Positions 1-12,500 of a stretch of DNA of 64,000 bases are shown piece after piece. This stretch comes from Hymenolepis diminuta. Lineage: Eukaryota > Platyhelminthes > Cestoda > Cyclophyllidea > Hymenolepididae. Position 1 is the first letter of the stretch. Every line of letters begins with the position of its first letter. The notes under the pieces were generated by a model, which worked only from the letters and a program-made list of their open reading frames with translations, searched no databases and was not told the DNA's origin. The stretch is taken from the NCBI GenBank assembly GCA_900708905.1, contig CAADRB010000002.1:2083830-2147829 (forward strand), in the 5' to 3' direction. The position numbers and the translations under genes are program-made.

Positions 1-1930
1 TTTTATCACATGATTGAGGTGCTGTTGTCAACATCTTTTTGTTCTGAATCGGCCGGTATTTATTGACATTTCCTATGTCTAGTGCCTTCAAAGGAAGATT
101 TTAACAGTTAGATAGGTGTAGAGAATATAGAGAGTCATATAAGAAACCCCAAGAGAAGATTCTGACGCTTTAGATATAAGCAAACCGCTTGGTTAAGCAC
201 ATCAACTTCATGGTAGACTGCTAGCTACTTCAATGGTTAGGCGTCATGAAGAGAGGAAACCCTGCATGAAGGAAAATATAAAAAATTTTTTACCAATACT
301 TAATGATATATGACAGGAAAGGCGCTTCAATCGGAGGTTACTCGTAAATAATAAAAAATGTATGCTTTATTCGATTTTAAAATATATCTTTTTCAAAGTG
401 CCAATCGCGCTTCCAACTATTATTCAAAATTTTTTACGAAATTTTTAAATTCTACTTATTAACAGGATTAAATTTACTGGTTATTTAGATTTAGCTATTA
501 AAGCCTCGCCATATGCCGTTGATGTTATATTTTCCTGCAAACGCAGTGTTTATCCTGTTGACTTCTTCATCCTCATTCTTTTTTTGATGATGGGTTGAAT
601 AGTATTGGAAAATCGAAGCGTAAGCCCGGCAGAATAGCAGAGGATTGAAATATTATATTTAGCTGCTATCTTTTCCTAAGGAAAAATATAAAATAGCTTA
701 CTCAATTTTAATGATGAAAGCCATATTTCGTTCAGATCATTAAAGCTTCATGCATTTAAATTTAAATGGTATTATTTAAGTATAAAATAGATGTGCTCTA
801 TTTGCAATGAAAACGATTTCAATACGGAAGCATGTACTTCAAATTCTATTCCCTCATTGTTAAACACAATAGAAGAAACCTGGAAGAAGTTGATAAAAGC
901 ATTTATTCTTCCCACCATTACATGTGATATGGCACTTAAGACGGTTGTGTGCAGTTGCTTTTTATATTCCTACATTAAGACGCTTTCAGCGCAAATGTAG
1001 TTTTTCCTTTTGCCGACACAGCAAGCTTTTAAGTCATTTGGAGGCTGCGCTGTATTGTTAGTGCCTTTTGTTTGTATATAAATGTTTGTGTAGGGACATC
1101 TTGATTTTCTTTCTTGCAATGGGTTTTGAACAAGTCTAGCTCATTCCCTAACCAAGCCTTTTCTATGCGTACTCAGTAGTATCAGCACTGCTTTATGAGA
1201 GATGGAGAGTAATAAAATTTAGACCATTACCGAAAATACCCCTAATCTCCCTAATCGGCATACACGAATATTCCCATATCTCCCACACTCTCTCTCCTTC
1301 AATTTCTTCCTCACTCTCTTGGTCTACTCAATCACTAATTATACCACCGTTCCATTGGAGATTCTACTTAATAAATCCTTCCCGACTTTTCTATTGAATC
1401 CGCATTCGATAAGCTCGTCATTTGAATTGGAATTAAATCACCGTCTCATAAGACCACTCTGATAACGGAATGGATTGCCTTAATTTCTCACTTCCTGTCA
1501 ATGGACTGAAACAAAAGTAAATTATGCATTTAGAGCAATAGATTAAACATGAGTTACAAAATAAGAGAATTAATAAATTTCATTCATTAAACAAACCAAA
1601 GCGATAAAATTTATGAGAAGGGAATGACGAAACTGTATCGATTATGAGGAAGTGGATATATGTACAGTGTCTGTGCAGTTCGAAGGAAATTTTCCAAGCA
1701 CCATAAATTTCATGAAAAACTAGCATGCAATTTTTCTTTTTATTAAGATTTGTGAATCATGCTAAATCGGCGGTATCTTCCATGAAAATCGCTCACTGGC
1801 CCCTGGTGGTTCTCAAAAAGGGTGGTTTTTACGAATTCATTACTTTGATAAGAAATTTTAATTAAATGGAATATATTTTAATTACATCGAAATTATTAAA
1901 GAATTGCCAAAACTTACTAATCCTCTTAGA
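1..1930. other. Gene-free AT-rich stretch
   Basis: No recognisable gene, RNA or repeat was seen. The longest open frame (791-1000, 69 codons) has no protein-like character and no good splice sites. There is a pyrimidine-rich patch near 1280-1330. Confidence 0.5.
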
Positions 1931-2188
1931 TGTCCAACTAGCTCCCAACAAATACGACTAGCTTCTATCAAAGTCCAACAGTATAAATTTGCCCCTAAAA
2001 TTAGCTAGGTGATGTCCCAAAATCCTTAGCCATTAAATACAATCAATGCTACGTTGCAGGAATGTTAATCTCTGACTGCCTGGGAAGGCCTCTGCCCTTA
2101 CGCGATCGGTAACACGGTCGCACTTTCCAGATTGTTTAATTGCGCTCGAGATTCCTATAGTCAGCCTTGTGGTGTTATGCACTCCACA
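1931..2188 (-). repeat. 3' LTR of the adjacent Ty3/gypsy element
   Basis: Read on the minus strand, this block starts TGTGGAGTGCATAAC directly after a purine-rich tract (AGAGGAGGAG), as expected for an LTR following its polypurine tract. It lies just beyond the end of the minus-strand pol remnant. Its sequence matches a second copy at 35,512-35,849: both share the stretch reading TTCTGGAAAGTGCG (one base differs) and the block GGAATCTC. The left boundary is approximate because the copies diverge there. No partner 5' LTR was found to the right of pol. Confidence 0.65.
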
Positions 2189-2195
2189 GTACTCC

Positions 2196-2206
2196 TCCTC
2201 TAGATT
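2196..2206 (-). other. Polypurine tract of the gypsy element
   Basis: On the minus strand AGAGGAGGAG lies a few bases before the LTR start TGTGGAG, the position where a retrotransposon primes plus-strand DNA synthesis. Identified by position and composition only. Confidence 0.45.
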
Positions 2207-2234
2207 GTTGTTAAATAGTTAAAGGGTAGAAAAA

Positions 2235-4950
2235 AGCTCAACAACGCAGTAAAAGGAGGGTTTGGGTGTAGAGATTGTGGGTTATCCGGTGGGTTTGCAT
2301 TGAGGGGATCGAAATAGTCCGATTCAATCTGTCAATGCACACTGAGTTCTAAGTATCTCTGAGATCCAGAATGAAATATTTGAGCTTGCGTGGCAGGACT
2401 TTCAAATCACTGTCATAAGGTGATCGAAAAAAAAAACAAAGGAATTGGTTAATAAATCTTTATGGACTTGTGCTGTCTTGCCATTTAGACGAGTGGGCAT
2501 TGGGCGTATAATTTGAAAGTGATCTTTTAAACTGGTAGCATATGACAGGGGGTCAGTATCGTCTTTTTTCTTCGGAGTCGAGAATCGTTTCACCAGGTAG
2601 CTTGAGTTGTGCCAAAGACAAATTCTGCTGGATAGCATTCGAGATCTCGCAATTGTTTCTCATCCCAATTTGTATGACTGGAAGACGTTCCGACCCATCT
2701 AGTCCTGAAGAGATTGCAATTATAGCGGATTTTAGCTGTCAATGAAAATTTTCGACAAGATGGTAGGCTGCAGTTTTGATGTGCGTTGAACCAAGAAGAT
2801 AACTCAATTTTCAGAACAGCAGAAATGAGCTGTGATCTTCTATCTGTTGTTATTGTAGAGAGAACACCGAATATTGATATCTAAAATTCCACTAGTGTTT
2901 CAATCACAGAATCAGATGAGGTATCACGTAGCGAAACAGATTGATCAATATAAGTTAAAATGTGGGCGAAAGACATGGATGGAGGGAGAGGACCTACTAT
3001 ATCCCCATGAATATGTCGGAAACGACGTCAGTTATAGAAAATAAAAAGAGCAAACTTCAAGTATGCTGGTGAACTTTACCAACTTGGCAAATGAAATATT
3101 TTTTCGACCAATGACGAATGTTATATCGATAATCGCCTACGGTATTGAACGAATGTTTGGGTGCGATAATCCGTGAAAGTAATTGTAGATCATCCAACGG
3201 TGTGATTGAGAGAAAAAAGCCTCGGTTTGCCGGGTTGGAGTCTCACGATAAATTTTGGTAACAGAAGTGATTGGAGGTAGACATTCAAGACGTGAAGAAG
3301 GTTTAAAATTATTTCCACAAATTCTGGATCGTATTCTTGGTTAGCAACAAGTTCCTGGAAGTCAAGAGGTGTTGCAGCGATTTGGTTTAGTGCCAGACGG
3401 GACATTGCATCGGCAACATTACTACAGCCATCGATGTATTAAATATCATCGCTGGATTGAAAGATGAAGTCCAAGCGACGAATCTCCCTAGGAGAATGTT
3501 GGTCTGTAGATGTTCAACTAGCATAAATTAGTAGTTTTTGGTCGGTGAAGACGGCGAATTGGCGTCCTTCCAAGATATGTCGAAAGCGCTTGACCGGTGA
3601 GTGATAGTGAACAATTCTCTGCCAAATGTGGCATATCTTGTCTCTGTGGACGTTAGCTTTCTCGTAAAGAAATTTTTCTGTTGACAATCTATTGCAGAAG
3701 AGTCCCGACTGCCACTCCAGATGCATCCGTCTTTAGAACAATTAGAGTCGCACTTGAAGTATCGACATGGTTTGACGTGGTTGCTTTAGATATCCGTTTT
3801 TCGCAGCAGCAAGCGTTGATTTGACTTTGAGCGCCACAGTAGAGTGCATTGGGTTATCCTTGAACAGGTCCGTAAGAGGCTGCAGGATTTGAGCATAGTT
3901 TGGAACGAATTTGCCATAACAACTCACCATGCCGAGGAAACGAAGAGGATTTTTTACTGACTGAGGAATAGGATGATCTGTGATAGAGTGGGTCTTCTCA
4001 AACAGAAGGGAAATACCACGTGTGTCGAGATGGTGGTCAAGGAAATCAATTTTAATCTGATAAAAAATGCACTTATTGGGGTTAACGGTGATTCCGTATT
4101 GCTCCAAATGCTCAAATACTTCTCGTAGGTGTCGTTTGTGCTTCTCATGATTTAAGCTGGCAATGAGGACGTCTTCGACATAAACAAAGAGGAAATCTAA
4201 ACCACAGAAGATCTGGTCCATAAATCGTTGAAATGACTGTGCAACCTAATGAAGATTAAAGGGCATACGAGGGTACTCGAAGAGAGCAAAGGATGTGATT
4301 ATGGCCGTATTCGCCATATCTGCTGGAGCCACTGGTATCTGGTCGTAACCTCGAATAAGATCCAATCTGGAGAAAAGAATTTTACCGTTTAGTTGAAATG
4401 ATAAATCCTGAATATGAATGATGGGGTAGCGGAGTGGGACAGTTATTTGGTTGAGAGCATGATAATCCCCTCATCGTCTCTAGTCACTGTTTCCTTTGCG
4501 ACCGTGTACAGAAGAGAAGGCCATGGACTATTTGAAGTTCAAACGATTCCTATGGATACCGTAAGCTAAAATTCTTTTTTAGCAACCTGCAAAATGTCAA
4601 GATGAGGACGACGTGTGATAGCGAATACGGGCTGTCCATTAGTAAAAGTGTAATGTTGCATCTCAGGCCTGGGTTCTAAAATTTCAGGCGGAGCACGAAA
4701 AGCAGATGGGAAGTCAGGTAGAATGTTAGAGAAAGAATTGCTTTCAAGTAGGAGGAAGTCTAGACCGATTGGGTCTATGACATCAGTTGCACTGTCAACA
4801 TGTAAAGAGATTAGGCTGTCATGTAAAAACCGGTCCTTGAGATTAGCAAGTGGGTTTTTGGACATCGGCAATGAGGAAATCAAACGGGAATTCACGAAGA
4901 AGACCTAAATCCAGGCTAAGGAATTTTGACCACATGTGGTGGTCTTGGTG
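2235..4950 (-). mobile_element. Decayed Ty3/gypsy retrotransposon pol (RT-RNase H-integrase)
   Basis: Read on the minus strand, broken frames follow pol order. At 4895-4566 is the segment before reverse transcriptase (ending in a PVFAITRRPHLD-like stretch). At 4221-3742 is an RT fragment with YVED in place of the usual Y-x-DD, followed by the conserved FLGMVSCYGKFVPNYA region. At 3726-3514 is an RNase H-like piece containing FRHILEGRQFAVFTDQK. Near 3100 is the end of an integrase zinc-finger-like stretch (CQVGKVH). At about 3035-2750 is the integrase core start (HIHGDIVGPLPPS) and the STITTDR motif. At 2638-2402 and further down to 2235 is the integrase tail (HKDLLTNS, then a KLKYFILDLRD-like stretch). 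Stops and frameshifts interrupt every domain, so it is inactive. Gag, protease and the 5' LTR are not visible; the homology fades near 4950. Confidence 0.85.
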
Positions 4951-7900
4951 TTGTTTGCTGGTGCTGTTTATTACATCCAAAATTTAAAGGATTAAATAGT
5001 TACAGCAAATTTTATGTTTTAATAACAAAAATTAAAATTTTTGAAATTCAGATCTTAAAATGTTTAGTAATTGAGTAATTTCAGACGTAAAGTTAGTTCT
5101 GAGTTTTAATAAACTTCCATTCTTACATTCTTCATATTATTACAGCTAAAACTAGTTCAAATAATTAACTTCCGTTATTTTCCATTTCCGTACAACGTCT
5201 TACTTAATATTTTTCCCTTATTAGACTGTGTCATATAATAGAAACCTTTAAGTTAATAATACTTTCCTTAAAAGATTTAATTGTCATTCACATAAATCGA
5301 ATTTAAACAATTGTCTAATTAGTCCTTTATTAAAACGTCAAAGAAAGAATACCTCGCTCAATCAGCCATATGATTACTCACATTTCTTTTTAATTAAATT
5401 TGTCGCTTAAAATTTCTCCATTTTACAATCCGCTTACGGGATTCTATAACGAGAAGCAGATTTCACGAGAAGGAAATCGTCTTGAAAAAATACGAAAACT
5501 GGGAGTGGTCTTCGAGATGGCTATCTTTTTTCCTTTGAACAAGAAGTCATAAGTTACAAATTCAACAAAATTGGGGTAGTATGACTCATCTTGTGCAGAG
5601 ATAAGATATACGGAACGAGTCGGTAAAGAGTATACTGGTCATCCCAAGGAAGCGAGGATGATCAGTAATATTGGGAGTTTGACCAAAAATAACTCGTACC
5701 TTTTAATTACCCTTTTTATTTCAATGTTGAGCACTAGCGCATAGGTAAAGCTAACTGGTCTATTGTGAGTGGAGTAGTAACCGATTTAAAAAATATGGGC
5801 TAACGTGTGGGACGATAAATAAATTGAAGAGTTATGCACTACTTCTGTTTCTGCATAAGAATATAAACAATTTCATACTTCATTTCTAATGTTATTATTC
5901 CTAAAATTCAGATTTCGATATCAAAAGTCTAGCTTCTATAGTTTTTATTAAATGAATTTTGGCTTCAGATGGTCCATGACTTTCGTGCGAATATATAAGT
6001 TATCAGTCCCACTATATTAAGGATCACAAGGGTGTATTTTTAATGCAAACGGTTTGGAAGCCATTTATAAGTAATTCAATCAGCATTTCATTGAAAAATG
6101 ATATAATGATTAAATTGATTTAAGTAGTTATTTGAAGAACGCTTTCTGGTGCTTTCATAAGGAACAAAAAATAGCCAGAAATTATCATGACCCTCATCTA
6201 ATAAACCCTTTGATTTTAGAGGATTTTCATAACTCAATTACGTTTTGGAAAACCAAAACCTTTCCAACTTCAGACAGATATATAAATTGCTCATTTATTT
6301 TTAGATCTATCTCACTTCATTTGAATTCTAAATACATATTCATCTTTCACTGAATAGGTACAATTGGCAAGAGTTTGACCTAATCCTGTAAAGTTCGTAC
6401 TTCAAGGTTGAACTCATGGTTCTTAAGTGATAATTGATAGTGTTCAGAGTTGATTAATTTGCAGATTGAGATTTCAGTTTCGTCATTCTATCTCGATGCG
6501 TCCTTCTAATATCCGAAGAAAAGCTGGTTTATGGTAGATAAGATATTTTCCTTCACTTCAACTCAATCCTCCCTTCTTTGTCCCTATTTGAACTATTCAC
6601 TTTTTGAATTTTTTGTATTAATATACTTTCTCATGAGAAAATTTTACAAAAGAATTTTGATCCTTTTTTGAACAATAATAATACTAAATTAATGTTCTAT
6701 TCCTTGCGGTAGAGAGGAATTTACGGATTCTTAAATTTGTACTCAGATTTTGTTCATTACTTGGAAAACAAACAGGAAATATTTACCAGCTCTTTGGTTT
6801 AGACAGTCATTGCTTGTTGCTTTTTCTATAAAGGGCTTCTTGCCGAATGTTCTGGAGTCTAATCGCATTTTTTTGCAAAACGAAATTTCTTCTCACTGCG
6901 GTGTCAGTGATCAGACTTTGATGCATCTAATTGGGGGTCATATAATAATATGCTCTTTTATTTACAAAACTGACATGATTTATGCTATTCGATCAGACGA
7001 ATACTTACTGAAATAATTAGTGAGTACAGAATATTCCCTACTCAGCTCAGAGGAAGAAGTACTGCTAGTCTTGATGATTTATTGAAAGATTCTCTGAAAA
7101 GGCTTCCACTCAGTTTAATGCCAAAATTCAGGTTAATATCCTGCCATGTGGCGTTTTCATTGCGCTCATATGATGAACACTAATTAATTTATTCACCGGA
7201 CCGTTAAAAACGTCTTCAGACATTTCATTTGAAATGATAAAAGTTAATTTCAAGATATCGATTCACTTAAAACGGCTTGACTTAACTAAAGAGGTTATAT
7301 TTAAATGAATAATCTAATTAAAATGGTATCAGCTAACTGAATAAGAATTTAACCAAGAGTTCAGGAATTAACAGGCCCTCAGTCATAGCAATACTAGCAC
7401 GTACGTTCATTTAGCCTAGAATAACGATGGACCGTACAAATTCAGTGCTGGAAGCAGTTTAATGAGTCCATGCGGAGGCTTCTACGATAAGAACTGTTTT
7501 CCTGCTCATATGTACTATTTATTAAATAAAATTGATTGACATGACTAATGATAAGTGTCTCCACTATTTTATGTTTTAGCACTTTCAGGTTGGTCAATAT
7601 AAATTTTCCTTTTTATTTAATAGTCGTAAGACAAAATTTCCTCTTCACTAGTATAGTCACATATCCGTATACATATGATAACCTGTGTCGAATCTGCCAT
7701 GAAAATGTGTCAAGGGAGCAAATAGAAAAAATGTATTTCGTGAACAAAGAAATTAGAATACTTAAATAAAGATGTAATGGGAATTTTACTATTTATTCTT
7801 TGAATTAATTTAAATTTTGCTTTGGAAGTTAAAATACTTAACCGAGTTAAAATTCACATTTCAGAGAGGAGTTATTTTGAAGATCTGGATTTTTCAGGAA

Positions 7901-9318
7901 TCGTGTTCATTATTCAATAAAACTTAGAAACTATTGTTAGAATATACCTATATTTTTTTAATAAATAAGAAATGGAATCGTAGTACGTTTAAGTTTTCTA
8001 TTATACTAGAAAAGAGAATAGCTTTTGCCCAGTCCGGCTTTAAATGCATCTCTACAATGATAGAAACTATAGCAGAATATTTATATTTGGAGAAAAAAGT
8101 AGGGAGATCATGAGTCCCGTTATTAATAAACTGAAAGTGGTTAGGCAGAACGAGGTGAATAACACTGGAAAAATTAATAAGTAACTTAGTGGAAGAAGGA
8201 TGAATTATAGTTTGGCAAAGAGAAAAGATTCATATGCAGTAGACCGAAACTTGGGGCAAATCGGAAAACAAATTATGATAATTTTTAACCGTGAGGAAAC
8301 CTTAAGGTCACCAAAATGGCTGGCTCGTTGAGCAATATTTAAATATTAGCAAAAGAGTGAAGTGATTAATTGAACTTACAATTTTCTCTCATTTTGACTA
8401 AATGTAATGATTATTGGGGAAAAACATAATCATACAGCCTAGTCTCGTTTAACTCCATTTAAATTCTAGTGTAATTACTTTTGTTATTTTTTGTATTTAT
8501 CTTTCCATTAACTAGACTAGTTCATCTTAAGTCAGATAATAGCCCCTGGAGTAGAATTACCTTTGTCAAACTTGACTGAGAAATGGCTAAATCTAACCAC
8601 AAGACCTCCCACACACTGCCAGTAGTTGTCATTTAGGGCATTTAATCAACTTAATTACGCGGAGAATGAAGTTGATTAGCTAATTCAGTGTCTGGGAGAT
8701 TTCCTGCTTGATTTCTTATTTGTATTATTCTTTCATGCACTCCTTTTCCTCTCTCTCTCTCACTCACTCCCTGGCCTAACTCACACTCTTTTTTTTTAAC
8801 AATGGAAAGTAAATTTTTTTCCCCTTAAGTCCATTTTTCTCACCCAATCCATTTGGGAAATAAGGTAGGAACAGGTTACTAATTCATGGAAAAGCAAATC
8901 TCTTCTTTTAGTTTTGATTATGAGAAAGTATTTAAACGTAGAGAACAAGGAAGAAGGGACTCGAGCGGAATTTGCTTGTGAAATAAGGATATCAAGAGTC
9001 GCACTTTAACCAAATTTCCGATAAACTGAGTTATCTTCTTTCTCATAAGGAGTATAGTTCTCAGTGTGATTCCGTAAAGTTTTTAAATTTTAATTTCTCG
9101 AGTCATGGGATTCTAAACGAGATTCGGAGTTGGTTGAATTAGTTATTCAATTGAGCTGTTGGTCATTCCAAGAGTGGGCAGATTAGATTAGCTTTTGTAT
9201 ATTAATATTGTACATCTCGCAAGAGCATCCACCTGTCAGTGAGAATGGAAGTATTGGATCACATTCTCCAAGTGCTCCTTTTCCTTTAAAAATTATGACA
9301 GTTCATTTACTGATATGC
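4951..9318. other. Gene-free stretch
   Basis: Very AT-rich, with no open frame that resembles a protein and no clear exon with flanking splice sites. The missing gag and 5' LTR of the gypsy element would be expected in 5.0-7.5 kb, but nothing recognisable is there. A short CT repeat lies at about 8748-8765. Confidence 0.5.
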
Positions 9319-9546
9319 TCTGGTAGCACAGTGGTTAAGATACCCGTCTGTGAACTCAGAGGTTACGGTTTCGAGATCCATCGGTGCACATCCAGTGAGT
9401 GGAATAACCATCTACACTGGTTTGTTGGCTAATAAGATGGGTGGCGGAGTTGTGTATTTCTCATTAGAGAGGTTCCATGATGCCTCCCCCTCCCCTCCAC
9501 CAGAGACGAATATCAGAAAAGACCTTCCTAATTAGGCTTGTGGAAT
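9319..9546 (+). repeat. tRNA-derived SINE, copy A
   Basis: The 5' part looks like a tRNA gene: TGGTAGCACAGTGGTTAAGA resembles an A box and GGTTTCGAGATCC a B box (usual GGTTCGANNCC) for RNA polymerase III. The body has the family core GTGCACATCCAGTGAGTGGA. The tail (ACCTTCCTAATTAGGCTTGTGG) matches the other copies. It cannot fold into a normal tRNA for its whole length, so this is a retroposon, not a tRNA gene. The best-preserved promoter of the eight copies. Confidence 0.75.
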
Positions 9547-12500
9547 ACATTTGAAGCCGTTGGATTCGGTTTGTCATATTATTTTGGAAATTTTGTGACT
9601 TCTACCCACTAAACGTGAGTTTATTTTTAACCCCTTCCAGAAGTATGCTTATTAAGAGTCTCAAAGACTCGCAAGTGAGATTGGAGATACCGACTATGGC
9701 AAGTTTTAGGAAGACTGTGAAACCCTCTGCAGTGGGCTATTTGTCAGAAGCCTTAATTAAAGCAAGAATGCTAAATGCTAAATAGTCCATTTATTTTCAT
9801 AGCATTAAGCAGAAAAATGTTTTGGTGTAACGGAACAAACGATGACAGTTCTCCAAATTTGTAACCCTGACGTTAATGATAGCATGGCAGGTGCAGATAA
9901 TGCTCAAGGGCTTGGCTGTAATCAAAGATCTATTTAAAAGATTCACTGTAGTGATTGACTCGTGTTTTCTGAATCGTTTCCTGGCAGTTGTCACAACTCC
10001 TAAAATTGCTTTTAAAGAGCGAATTTGTCAGATCGATCCTTCTCCCATAATTATTCACTATCCTGTTCTTCCTTCTAATGACCTTAGGTCTAATCGGATG
10101 GTTAATACCAATGCAGTCACTGAAGATGGTAGTCATTGGTGATGAGTGTTAGTTTTAGTGTCTGCCATTTATTCTCATTTTAGCTGTTGTATTGATTAGA
10201 CAAAAACAAGCATTTGAAAAAAATAGTAAGAGAGTTGACACTTGACTAAATGAGAATTGTTAAGCATATTTCCCGCTTAACGATGTTTAAATGATTAATG
10301 TTTTCCTATTGAGCAAACTTTCTTTACCTGTTCTCTTTCTCTGAAGTAGATATTAATTGGGATAGTAGAAAAGAGATCGATAAATAAAAGGGATTTAGTT
10401 TTAAAAAAAAATACTCCAATTATATAGATAATAATTTACCTTCGTTTGAATATAAATGTCAGGGAATACATCAGCCTAGGAAATTAAGGGAAAGTTATGA
10501 ATTCGTTTTTAGTGAACATCAAGGATTTAATTTAATTATAAGAGATTTTTGCCTCTAAGATCTTACGATCTCCTCCATATTTTTTGAATTTGCATACGAT
10601 TGGTCCCAACATCTTATCTTGGGATCTTAAGGAAAGAAATGCAAAACAATGCTTTCACGTAAACTGGAAGTACAATATCGATGTCATGCCACTTCCACAT
10701 CATAGTCATGGTCCACATCACGACGAGGTCGAGCGTAACTGGTCAATTGGCTTGCTGTCTTACGAATGATTGATTCACAATCACAATCACAACCTAATTT
10801 AAATACATTAATGAAATATCAATTACATTGAAAAAGCTGGTCTGTCTGGTTACTAGACCTGCCTGGTTAAACCTCTACCTTCTCACTCTCTCTCTCTCTT
10901 TCTCAGGAAGCTGATCAACGGTGACATGCATCAAATTACAGAGGGCTTTGGCCAAACATTACAATATTAGCATATTTGCCTCCAATTAGAGTGAAAATTA
11001 TCTATATTATTATCTCAAAGTGTTTATCCTTTTGCAGGACTGTCGTCCAGTCCAAGTTATTTCCAATTAAAATAATTGATTCTCTTAACGGATGTCACTA
11101 GGCTCACTGTAGTACTTTTATCATATTTTGCTTACACTTTTTCTGCACCTATCCCTGTAGCCATCTAGAGTGTTGACATTCCTCCAAGAAATATATAAAT
11201 CAAACCAACTGACCTGTCAGCCCAATAGAAACTGGCAGTCTACCAAGCTACCGACCTCCACTTCACTCCTTGTTCTTACTTGATAAAATCGTGTCTTATG
11301 GGGAATTTTGTACTTACGTAGTAAGATGATGTCAGTGCAGCATTTTCTGAACCTAGGCTCTTGACCTCTATAAATGGCATATGAGCTCCCAGCAATTTAA
11401 GATTTTCATCTCATTCCACTAATGCTACTTGTCGTAATCCTTTGTAAATAGTGTGAAAAGGGAACCTCTCATCTAAGATCGCTTCCATTATCCATTATTC
11501 AGTCTGGTCTTCCTTTTCTCCAAATTAGAGTTTGTATGGTCGTTATAACAGAGAGAATCAATAATTAGCCACATTGGGGATGAAATTGTCATCTCAGAGC
11601 TCCTAAAGATTTGGCGTTTTCCTTTGAAGCATTTGATGGTTGTAATTATATTATTTAAATCGATATCTGTCGAGGATATTCAAAATCAAATTGAAATAAA
11701 TATCAGTTGTAAAATCTTTTAAATACTTTTAGAGTAGCTGTTCTACTTCATAACTTTGACTATAATAACAAATTTACAGAATATAAACATAAGCTGATGG
11801 TAATTTAAGCTTACGTTTCAAGCTCATTAATATTCCACTTTGCTGAGCCATATTCTTGATTTGTTGCCCAGATTTATGTCATATATATTAACTGCAATAG
11901 AGAGTGCGAGAGTGCTTCTAAAAATAGGCCCTTGTTATCTTGTTTAGCAAGAATTATCGAGGCAAATAAGCCTCGGCCGGAATTTACGACTCTTTATCTT
12001 ATGGCAAATCTCTGCCGAGTATCACAAATGTGTGAAGAGACTTGTTATGATACTTGCATAGTAGTAGTCCAATGTACCCTTTTTCGAGTGTGATTAAATG
12101 AATTTATAGTAAATAAATTAAATTCTTTATTCATCACATTAAACTTTATCCTCATTTTCTTTATATTTATGAAATAAATTGGTGTAATTGCGGCTTGATG
12201 CTAAAGAAGTTGCTCATCGTAAGAAGAGTTTAAATCACCCATGTTGCTAGAACCACATAAATGGTATTGATATCGATCCTGATTGCCGGATGTTGATTGA
12301 CATTTGCTAGCTAAAGCTTTAAATATAAATAATTTCGAATGTTTATATATTTGGAGGAGAGTAAGTAGAAATGATATTCTAAGTTAGAATAGTCGCTACT
12401 GTATAAATCCATATTATTAATTTAATTCATTTAATTAAAAATGGAAATATTTTTACTTTCGTGAGAACTTAAGAAGCGTTAAGTGTGACCATTGGTTGCG

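Noticed and set aside
9319..9400. A genuine tRNA gene
   Set aside because: Only A- and B-box-like blocks are present. The rest does not form a cloverleaf, and the sequence continues into a repeated SINE body.
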